From JAZLIL01 sp045617405 (GTDB lineage: Bacteria; Bacillota; Clostridia; Lachnospirales; Lachnospiraceae), in assembly GCA_045617405.1 (NCBI GenBank), contig JAZLIL010000204.1, forward strand, positions 1 through 6,991: a stretch of DNA of 6,991 bases, written 5' to 3'. The notes beneath the pieces are model-generated. The model did no database searches and was not told the DNA's origin. It worked only from the letters and a program-made list of their open reading frames with translations. Position 1 is the stretch's first letter; each line of letters begins with the position of its first letter. This document shows positions 1 to 5,783 of this stretch, piece after piece. The position numbers and the translations under genes were made by a program.

Positions 1-1740
1 AGAATAGCGTACAGAAACAGCAGGGGCTTTGGCGATGACGATGATGAGGAAAATGCTGAACCTGAAGAAATAGAAGAAAGAAAGAGGGAAAGACTCGAGA
101 GAAGAAAGAACGATCTGTACGAAAAAGAGCTTGTTCGTGCAATGAAATCAGCTCTTGAGGTGAAGCGCGAGCAGAAGAAGATAACAGCCGAAGAGGCAGA
201 TAACAACAAGTATTCTTCTCCTGAGGGTGCTCAGAAGTACTTCCCCTTAGGAATGGGCGGTTCCTTCTGGACTGTTGCGGAAAAGCTTATGAATGATCCA
301 AGTGGCGGACGCAGCAGCGAGTTTGCCGACGTGAAGAAGGCACTTACTGAGCTTCAGTATTTTGAAAAAATGCTAATGCAGAGCGAGAGAAGGCTCGAAG
401 ACAACGGTAGTATGAACGAAGCTGATCAGAAGACGCTTGAGCAGCTTAAGCAGAATGTCAGGAAGGCCGGACTTGCCTATACGAACAGACTTTTTGCAGG
501 CTGGAGAAAGAAGGGCAGAGAGCGTATGGACATGGTCAAGACGCTTCTTTGTATCCTTGATACACCCGGTTACAGCGGGTACAGGTCAAAATTCTCCGTA
601 GATCTTCAGAAGCTTCATCAGAAGTCTGTTCTTGATGAAGCACATGCAAGAATTCGTGAGGGTGACAGACCTGTGTATTCGGAGCTTCCCGGCGAGAAGG
701 ACGATGCAAAGAAGAAGAAAGAGAGACGTGTGGATTTCGCAAGAAGCGGCAAGTACTGCGTTAATCCCGATTTGTATGCACAGATCAAGGGCTCTGACTG
801 GCATATTGATGCAAAGCAGTTTAATGAACTTCGTGGCAGCAGGATGCTGTATTCGGGAGCTGATGGTATTCTCGGGCTGGAGCAGTTCTTTGGCGACGAC
901 GATGCTTACGTCTGGAACGACGTCGATGTGATGTATCGGGCACAGGCAAACGAAATCTACAGATACATGTTCGGAAGCAGTGAGAAGCTTGATGAGAGTA
1001 CGAACGATCATCAGGATCTCAAAATGTGCAATACGTTCCTTACGAATGTATTCAAAAACATGAAGACGAATATGAAGGGCAAGCCTGTTGTTCCGTCCCG
1101 TGAAGATTACTTCGAAGCATTTGCAAAGGCGATCAGCGCTGATCCTTTCATGGTTGATTGCATGAAGAATCAGATTGAGCACGCTTTCAAGCGAGACAGA
1201 AAAGATCAGTTCAACCGGAAGAAGATTACTTACGGTGTGGCAAGAGAGCTTTACGGACTGTTTGAATCTAATTTCGGAAAGCAGCGTATTCTTGCAAATC
1301 TGCTCGGAATAGGTTCAAGCAGGTTCAGAGGATTGAGTGAGATAAATGTCAAATCAGGAGAAAGTCCGGAGTATTCGGGAGAAGCACAGCAGGTTTATAA
1401 TCGCATCTGGTACGAACTTGAAAGAGGAAGGAAAGTCAGAGCCAATCTGGCTGCGGATATCTTCAGTAAAACGGATACAGCTGTAGAGGTTGAAATTACA
1501 GGTGTTCACAAGCACGGCGGTATTTATATGCTGACCTATTCCGATGCGGCGGATCTGAAGGTTGACGAGCCTGAATTCGGTATCGGTGCGGACGGTCCCG
1601 TTGTAATGGGCATGAAGAAGATTACCCATGCGGATAACGGGTATGATATCAATAATGAAAAGATGCTCTATGCGGAGCATGACATGGAGTTGAATGATTT
1701 CATGAGAAGGCTTAGAATTCTGCATATGGAGAAGCCCTGA
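1..1740 (+). CDS. Large charged protein of unknown function, 5' end outside window
   Basis: The reading frame is open from the first base, so this is the C-terminal 579 residues of a longer protein; the ATG at 142 is internal and has no reason to be the start. I do not recognise the family. Residues about 10-65 are an acidic run (GFGDDDDEENAEPEE) followed by Arg/Lys/Glu-rich sequence likely to be helical or coiled coil. A Gly/aromatic patch (FPLGMGGSFW) lies at about 81-90, another charged helical stretch at about 110-157, and a basic KKKKERR cluster near 240. The middle is mixed helical sequence, and the last 85 or so residues look beta-rich (EVEITGVHKHGGIYMLTYSD). No membrane segment is visible, so the seen part is probably cytoplasmic. 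It ends with two tandem in-frame TGA codons (1738-1743). The GNAT gene follows after 31 bp, so the two are probably co-transcribed. That it is a real gene is certain; its role is not known. Confidence 0.85.
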   Translation, partial: RIAYRNSRGFGDDDDEENAEPEEIEERKRERLERRKNDLYEKELVRAMKSALEVKREQKKITAEEADNNKYSSPEGAQKYFPLGMGGSFWTVAEKLMNDPSGGRSSEFADVKKALTELQYFEKMLMQSERRLEDNGSMNEADQKTLEQLKQNVRKAGLAYTNRLFAGWRKKGRERMDMVKTLLCILDTPGYSGYRSKFSVDLQKLHQKSVLDEAHARIREGDRPVYSELPGEKDDAKKKKERRVDFARSGKYCVNPDLYAQIKGSDWHIDAKQFNELRGSRMLYSGADGILGLEQFFGDDDAYVWNDVDVMYRAQANEIYRYMFGSSEKLDESTNDHQDLKMCNTFLTNVFKNMKTNMKGKPVVPSREDYFEAFAKAISADPFMVDCMKNQIEHAFKRDRKDQFNRKKITYGVARELYGLFESNFGKQRILANLLGIGSSRFRGLSEINVKSGESPEYSGEAQQVYNRIWYELERGRKVRANLAADIFSKTDTAVEVEITGVHKHGGIYMLTYSDAADLKVDEPEFGIGADGPVVMGMKKITHADNGYDINNEKMLYAEHDMELNDFMRRLRILHMEKP

Positions 1741-1771
1741 TGAAAAGTGATTGCGGCAGCTTGGAGGCAAA

Positions 1772-2608
1772 ATGAAATTTGAAATATTACAATCTGTCAG
1801 GGAAGTTGATCAGGCACTCATTACTGAGGAGTGCAAAAGGCTTCTTGAATCAGGTTTACAGATTTTTGGAATGAGGTGCCAAAGGCACGGTGAGGGCATT
1901 GCCCAAGCAGTCTTTTCAGTAAGCTCCGGAGAGACGGGAACTGTACGACTGGAATCTGTTTATGTTCCGGAGAAGTACCGGGGAATCGGACTTGGGCGCG
2001 AAGTGATTGAAAAGACCGCGGAAAAACTTGCCGAGCTCGATGTCAGCCGGATAATTGCGGAAATTCCCACCGGAAAAGGGGAAGCCTCTTCCTTGTTCCT
2101 CCGCGGGGCAGGCTTTTCGGAAATGGAGAGTGGGAACGGATCGGTAAGCTGCAGACTCATGGAAATGGCTGATAACTTCCTTGACGAGGAGGACGAAGAC
2201 GATGTCTGGGAGTTTTCCGATATTAAGGACAGAAAACTGGCTGCCGCCTGTTCGGCACTTGCCGAGAAGGGATATTATATAGACAGGCGAGTGCTTGATC
2301 CTGAGTACTCATTTGTTTACGTCAGAGACAGCGAGGTTGTCGGGGCAATGCTCGGACATCACGAAGGGACAGACTCTCTTGTGATTGACCGGTGTTTCTT
2401 CGACGGAGTCGATGCTTCGTATGGTATTTCCGTGCTCCTTGGTTACGAAATCTGCAGGGCAAGGGATAATCTTGACGATAATGCATTAATTACTGTTCAT
2501 CTTGAAAAAAAGGAGTATAATGAAATGGCATGTCGATGCTTCGGAGAGGCTTGCGAAATCAGAAAGGTAAAAGAATTCGAAAGAATAGTCGACAACGGGG
2601 GAAAGTAA
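1772..2608 (+). CDS. GNAT N-acetyltransferase with a degenerate second GNAT-like half
   Basis: The product has 278 residues and is a predicted cytoplasmic acetyl-CoA-dependent acetyltransferase of unknown substrate. The N-terminal half (about 1-130) shows the GNAT motif A, VPEKYRGIGLG at about 65-75, the pyrophosphate-binding loop for acetyl-CoA, followed by a helix, a beta-strand (RIIAEIP) and the motif-B-like SSLFLRGAGFSE. An acidic linker (LDEEDEDD, about 137-144) leads to a second half (about 148-275). There, FVYVRDSEVVGAMLG resembles the central GNAT strands, but no Q/RxxGxG/A loop is visible, so this half is probably a non-catalytic GNAT-like domain used for substrate binding or pairing. 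That is inference. I chose the ATG at 1772 because GGAGG lies at 1763-1767; an in-frame TTG at 1751 lacks such a site. The stop overlaps the next start (TAATG). Substrate could be a small molecule or a protein; nothing here decides it. Confidence 0.85.
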   Translation: MKFEILQSVREVDQALITEECKRLLESGLQIFGMRCQRHGEGIAQAVFSVSSGETGTVRLESVYVPEKYRGIGLGREVIEKTAEKLAELDVSRIIAEIPTGKGEASSLFLRGAGFSEMESGNGSVSCRLMEMADNFLDEEDEDDVWEFSDIKDRKLAAACSALAEKGYYIDRRVLDPEYSFVYVRDSEVVGAMLGHHEGTDSLVIDRCFFDGVDASYGISVLLGYEICRARDNLDDNALITVHLEKKEYNEMACRCFGEACEIRKVKEFERIVDNGGK

Positions 2609-3393
2609 TGAGTATCTTTGTTAATACATGTCTTTTTGCGACAGGTAAGTTAAAAAAGATGGAAGAGTATATCGACAGATATGGCGATAAGATAGCCTTT
2701 GAAATCCTTGGAAAATTCAACGAGGATACCTTCGGCGGTGAACTCGAGGAGTGTCTCCGGTTAAAGGACCGCAGCAGATTTGCATTTCACGAACCTGCCT
2801 GGATGGCAGAGCACACTGCACCTGAAGGAACACCTGAGTACGAAAGGACTTCTTCCATGATGGAAGATACCAAAAAATACGCCAGGCTTTATAATTGCGA
2901 ACACCTTGTCTACCATGTTAACAACTGTGTCGTAACGGAAGAGACGAGAAAGACTCAGCTTGAGACTACTCTGAGACATCTCGGTGATGTAAAAAGGCAG
3001 TTTGATTTTTGCCCGATTTACGTCGAAAACGTCGGCGTTTCGGTTGCGCACAACACCCTTTTTACACAGGAGCAATTTACTCAGATGGCAAAATCGGAGA
3101 ACTGGAATGTGCTTGTGGACATCGGTCATGCCAATGCCTGCGGATGGGACCTCTTCAGACTCCTGCGTGATCTAGAGGGACAGATAAAAGCCTTCCATAT
3201 TCACAACAATGACGGAGTTCATGATCTTCATGCACGTTTTCGAGAGGGAACGGTTGACGTCATAAAGTACTTAAGCGAGGCAAAGAGGGCAGTTCCCGAT
3301 GCAAAGTGGATCCTTGAGTATACTGATTCCGAGAAGGAGGGGGATGTTCTCAGGGAGGATTTTGAAGCGCTCTCGGAGCTTTACGGTGAGTAG
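2608..3393 (+). CDS. Sugar phosphate isomerase/epimerase-like TIM-barrel protein (AP endonuclease 2 / xylose isomerase-like family)
   Basis: The protein has 261 residues, a usual to slightly short length for single-domain members of this family, and fills one (beta/alpha)8 barrel. Family metal-site residues appear in the expected order: H61 (FHEP), H103 (VYHVN), E140 (IYVENVG), D171 and H174 (VDIGHAN), H197/H199 (FHIHNND), D206/H208 (HDLH) and E237 (ILEY). This supports a divalent-metal enzyme acting on a sugar, sugar phosphate or related polyol. The family also includes endonuclease IV, but the short length and lack of recognisable DNA-binding loops favour the isomerase/epimerase side. The exact substrate cannot be read. 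The ATG overlaps the stop of the acetyltransferase gene by one base and has GGGGGA at 2597-2602, so the two are translationally coupled; an in-frame ATG at 2530 lies inside the upstream gene and is unlikely. The stem at 3409-3444 probably ends the operon. Confidence 0.85.
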   Translation: MSIFVNTCLFATGKLKKMEEYIDRYGDKIAFEILGKFNEDTFGGELEECLRLKDRSRFAFHEPAWMAEHTAPEGTPEYERTSSMMEDTKKYARLYNCEHLVYHVNNCVVTEETRKTQLETTLRHLGDVKRQFDFCPIYVENVGVSVAHNTLFTQEQFTQMAKSENWNVLVDIGHANACGWDLFRLLRDLEGQIKAFHIHNNDGVHDLHARFREGTVDVIKYLSEAKRAVPDAKWILEYTDSEKEGDVLREDFEALSELYGE

Positions 3394-3408
3394 AACAATC
3401 AGAAATAT

Positions 3409-3444
3409 TAAAAGCGGGATCGGCATTTGCCTTTCCCGCTTTTA
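3409..3444. terminator. Bidirectional intrinsic terminator between convergent genes
   Basis: An 11-bp perfect inverted repeat, TAAAAGCGGGA (3409-3419) and TCCCGCTTTTA (3434-3444), encloses a 14-nt loop that can form a further 3-bp GGC/GCC helix (3422-3424 with 3429-3431). The GC-rich core is flanked by A-runs and T-runs on opposite sides, so on both strands the stem ends in a U-tract. It lies 15 bp after the isomerase stop and about 60 bp after the stop of the convergent cyclase, so it can serve both. Confidence 0.85.
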
Positions 3445-3502
3445 TATGAGCAAGAAGCAAAGCGGATTGCAAATAACACTGACTATCAAATCCCCAAGAT
3501 TA

Positions 3503-4666
3503 TCAGATGTCGGTATTTACGGTGCGATTTGCCTTTTCTTTGTACATCTCCTCGTCGGCAGCATCTATCAGCTCAAGAACACCCTGTTTTCCGGTAATCA
3601 TTCCCTCTGCATAGCCAAAGCTGAGACCGAGTGTGTAGGGAGAGTGGGCATTTGAATTGACGCGCTTCAGTTCATCGTAGATGTGTTCACGCATGCTCAT
3701 AATGTTTTCCGGTGTCTTATTGAGACCAACGATGATGAATTCGTCTCCGCCGTAGCGCGAGAGAAACCAGTCGTGCTTCGTTGCACCGCAGGCACGCTTC
3801 AGAATACCGGAAAGTGTCCTTAATGCGTTGTCGCCCTCAAGGTGACCGAACTTGTCATTAATCTGCTTGAAGTGGTCGGCATCAAGCATGCAGATACAAA
3901 CCTTTTGCATTTCGTCCATGTTGAGAATCTTTTCAATGTATTTGTTAAGCTCACGCCTGTTGTTAAGTCCCGTAAGCTCGTCAAGTGAAATCTGGTTCTT
4001 CTGGTTGTTGTAGAGGACAATAAGAAGCCCGAAGGTGAAACCGAACTGAGTGAGGACGACACCGTAAAATACAAGCTGAATAATCAGGCAGACTATTATC
4101 GGGATAATCAGACTCAGAACCATGCTCATGGAATCGTTGTCGAATATTCTTCTGTGTTTTCTTGCGGAGAGGTAAGTGCTGAGCGTGATTCCCAAAAGGA
4201 AAACCCAGCAGACTGACGGACAGATGTAGGCTCCGATTGCCCGTTGGTAAACGTTGTACTGATCGATTGTGAAAGCAAAGTTCGTGAGGGGTGTTGTGAT
4301 AACAAGAATCGTTACTACGATGAGAAGCGCGATATAATATTTTCCGTGAGGGATGCTGTAAACTCTCTTCCCTTTTGTTTTACAGAGAATGTAGTCACAC
4401 CACATATAGCTGAAAACCGGCGGAATGGAAATATACACTATGTTTGCCAGATAATTTATAAAAACCGAGCCGAAGAATATTTTTCCGTTAACGCCCCAGG
4501 CAATTATGTCTGCGATCGAGAAAATCTGTGTAAGCCAGATAAGACCGCTGAAGATACGATCTTCGGCAGTAGCATTTCTGAATTTGTGTCCGCTCATATA
4601 GGTGAGAAAACATAAAAGCGCAACACAGATCAGATCAGTCTGAGCATAGTACACAATTGAATTCAT
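3503..4666 (-). CDS. Membrane-anchored diguanylate cyclase (GGDEF domain)
   Basis: The product has 387 residues. The N-terminal 220 or so carry about seven hydrophobic segments (near 4-25, 39-58, 68-92, 110-130, 143-166, 182-204 and 206-219), forming a membrane sensor module I cannot assign to a named family. The C-terminal GGDEF domain (about 227-384) starts with DELTGLNNRR (229-238) and has metal-site D262/D264 in LDADHFK, NDKFGHLEGD (270-279) and an intact RYGGDEF (GGDEF at 306-310). It should therefore make cyclic di-GMP from two GTP on the cytoplasmic face in response to a membrane or external signal. The RxxD inhibitory site expected just before the active site reads KHDW, so product feedback by that route is probably absent. 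I chose the ATG at 4666 because GAGGGT lies six bases upstream; an in-frame TTG at 4687 lacks support. No confident promoter was found; the best is a weak TTGACC at 4749-4744 with a poor -10. Confidence 0.93.
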   Translation of the reverse strand: MNSIVYYAQTDLICVALLCFLTYMSGHKFRNATAEDRIFSGLIWLTQIFSIADIIAWGVNGKIFFGSVFINYLANIVYISIPPVFSYMWCDYILCKTKGKRVYSIPHGKYYIALLIVVTILVITTPLTNFAFTIDQYNVYQRAIGAYICPSVCWVFLLGITLSTYLSARKHRRIFDNDSMSMVLSLIIPIIVCLIIQLVFYGVVLTQFGFTFGLLIVLYNNQKNQISLDELTGLNNRRELNKYIEKILNMDEMQKVCICMLDADHFKQINDKFGHLEGDNALRTLSGILKRACGATKHDWFLSRYGGDEFIIVGLNKTPENIMSMREHIYDELKRVNSNAHSPYTLGLSFGYAEGMITGKQGVLELIDAADEEMYKEKANRTVNTDI

Positions 4667-4708
4667 CGGCACACCCTCGATTTTCAAAACAGCCCCAAAA
4701 ACTGGTTA

Positions 4709-4737
4709 TGGACAAGCAGTAATCAATAATGTATAGT
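4709..4737 (+). promoter_or_regulatory. Candidate sigma-A-type promoter for the EamA transporter gene
   Basis: TGGACA (4709-4714, five of six matches to TTGACA) and TATAGT (4732-4737, five of six to TATAAT) are separated by exactly 17 bp. Transcription would begin near 4744 and give a leader of about 170 nt before the transporter ATG at 4917. This is the best promoter match in the intergenic region, but it rests on sequence alone. Confidence 0.5.
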
Positions 4738-4805
4738 ATTCATGGTCAAAAAAAGCGTTAGTGACACTGCGGTTAATGTTATGGCTTGAGTATACACGCA
4801 TCGCA

Positions 4806-4835
4806 TTACAAAACAGTTACAAATTCAATTAAAAT
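4806..4835 (+). promoter_or_regulatory. Weaker promoter candidate containing a TTACAAA direct repeat
   Basis: TTACAA (4806-4811) and TAAAAT (4830-4835) are 18 bp apart; the -10 fits well but the -35 matches only three of six bases. The element TTACAAA occurs twice, at 4806-4812 and 4817-4823, 11 bp apart, about one helical turn, so it could instead be a protein-binding site. Either role is tentative because the region is AT-rich. Confidence 0.25.
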
Positions 4836-4851
4836 ATAACAGATTTTCTCC

Positions 4852-4883
4852 TTTTTGCAGCATTATGCAGCAAAAAACAGCAT
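4852..4883. repeat. 25-bp near-perfect dyad and three 10-bp-phased CAGCA repeats in the transporter leader
   Basis: The half-sites TTTTTGCAGCAT (4852-4863) and ATGCAGCAAAAA (4865-4876) are reverse complements at 11 of 12 positions around a central T at 4864. CAGCA also recurs at 4858-4862, 4868-4872 and 4878-4882, exactly 10 bp apart, putting each copy on the same DNA face. The dyad is followed by A-runs rather than T-runs on both strands, so it is not an ordinary intrinsic terminator. It lies 34-65 bp upstream of the transporter ATG, where a repressor operator or an RNA hairpin could act. The symmetry and spacing are seen directly; a regulatory role is inference. Confidence 0.5.
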
Positions 4884-4887
4884 AACA

Positions 4888-4901
4888 TCGCAAATGTGCG
4901 G
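4888..4901 (+). promoter_or_regulatory. Small hairpin just upstream of the transporter ribosome binding site
   Basis: CGCA (4889-4892) and TGCG (4897-4900) pair around the loop AATG, and an outer T-G wobble pair (4888 with 4901) extends the stem to five. It ends six bases before the AGGAG at 4907-4911. A competing pairing, ACAT (4885-4888) with ATGT (4894-4897), is also possible. The stem is short and may be chance. Confidence 0.25.
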
Positions 4902-4916
4902 AGAACAGGAGTAAAT

Positions 4917-5783
4917 ATGAACAGCGAATCTGCAAGAGACAGGATAAAATACATCGTGGCGGTTGTAATCTACGGCACCATCGGGCCGCTTCTTCGGTAT
5001 GTCGATTTCCCGAGTGAGCTTGTTGTAATGTGTCGTGGAGTCATCGGTTCTTTGACGATTTTCCTGTTTCTGAAGTTCCGCGGGAAGAGCCTCGATAAAA
5101 AAGCCATTAAAGATAATCTTCGATGGCTTATTCCTTCGGGTATTGCTCTTGGTCTGAATTGGGTGTTTCTGTTCGCCGCATACATTCACACCACTGTTGC
5201 GATAGCAAGTCTTTGTAATTACCTTGCACCCGTAATCATCGTTCTTTTGGGACCTGTCCTCTTAAAGGAAGATCTTAATCCCAAGAAGCTTGTCTGCGTC
5301 GGAGCTGCTTTTGCCGGAATAGTGCTTGTTTCCGGAATTGTCGGCGGATCAATCGAGAGTGTAAATCTTGCCGGAATCGGTCTCGGCCTTCTTGCGGCAG
5401 CCGGATTTGTTGCGCTTGTTATCCTCAATAAGAAGATGAAGGGTATCTCCGCTTACGACAAGTCTGTTGTTCAGCTGTCTGTTTCGGCGCTCACAGTCCT
5501 TCCCTATGTTATCATCAATAATATGGGAAAGACAATCACAGTTAATCCGAGATCGGTTCTGATCACTCTGATGCTTGGTCTCATCCACACGGGGCTTGCC
5601 TATGTTTTATATTTCGGATCGCTCGGAAAGCTCCCCGTGCAGACTGTTGCAATTCTTGGTTATCTCGAGCCTGTAATCAGCGTTCTCGCATCTGCCCTTG
5701 TACTCAAGGAGTATATGAATCTTGCCGGATGGATCGGAGCAGTTCTGATTATTGTGGCCGCCGCCGCAAGTGAAATCATTTAA
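4917..5783 (+). CDS. EamA/DMT-superfamily membrane transporter
   Basis: The product has 288 residues, the normal length for the ten-helix drug/metabolite transporter superfamily. Hydrophobic segments lie at about 11-28, 34-53, 69-90, 93-115, 124-143, 151-170, 184-201, 213-234, 241-263 and 269-286, forming two EamA repeats (about 11-140 and 152-286). Matching repeat landmarks are the end of helix four plus LLKED (115-119) in the first half and GYLEPVISVLASALVLKE (248-265) in the second. Members move amino acids, nucleotide sugars, drugs or other small metabolites across the cytoplasmic membrane; the substrate here cannot be predicted. I chose the ATG at 4917 because AGGAG sits at 4907-4911; an in-frame GTG at 4896 has no better site. 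The gene probably has its own promoter and a long leader with a dyad. Its last 8 bp overlap the 3' end of the convergent surface-protein gene, and no terminator is visible between them. Confidence 0.93.
   Translation: MNSESARDRIKYIVAVVIYGTIGPLLRYVDFPSELVVMCRGVIGSLTIFLFLKFRGKSLDKKAIKDNLRWLIPSGIALGLNWVFLFAAYIHTTVAIASLCNYLAPVIIVLLGPVLLKEDLNPKKLVCVGAAFAGIVLVSGIVGGSIESVNLAGIGLGLLAAAGFVALVILNKKMKGISAYDKSVVQLSVSALTVLPYVIINNMGKTITVNPRSVLITLMLGLIHTGLAYVLYFGSLGKLPVQTVAILGYLEPVISVLASALVLKEYMNLAGWIGAVLIIVAAAASEII

Larger units (their letters stand above)
4667..4916. other. Divergent intergenic region between cyclase and transporter genes
   Basis: This AT-rich 250-bp stretch contains no credible coding sequence. 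It carries the cyclase Shine-Dalgarno (GAGGGT on the minus strand, 4678-4673), the + strand promoter candidates, the dyad with phased repeats and the transporter ribosome binding site. A minus-strand TATACT (4794-4789) resembles a -10 box but has no acceptable -35 element. Confidence 0.7.

Noticed and set aside
586..1182. Long minus-strand open frame (198 codons) opposite the large charged protein
   Set aside because: It lies wholly antisense to a clearly coding frame, the product is Cys/His/Ile-rich without domain features, and no ribosome binding site was evident.
1354..1770. Minus-strand open frame of 138 codons
   Set aside because: Antisense shadow of the unknown protein's 3' end; composition is not protein-like and no family is recognisable.
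4244..4615. Plus-strand open frame inside the cyclase gene
   Set aside because: Antisense to the membrane segments of a well supported gene; composition follows from the complementary strand.
4744..4768. Possible minus-strand terminator before the run of seven T
   Set aside because: The only pairing found next to it is AGTG/CACT with a one-base loop, too small to form a stable hairpin.
4852..4876. Dyad considered as an intrinsic terminator
   Set aside because: Neither strand has a T-run following the stem; A-runs follow instead, and no gene ends close by.
4667..4916. Known riboswitch classes (cyclic di-GMP, guanidine, purine) near the cyclase and transporter
   Set aside because: I did not see the conserved core sequences of these classes; a covariance-model search would be decisive.
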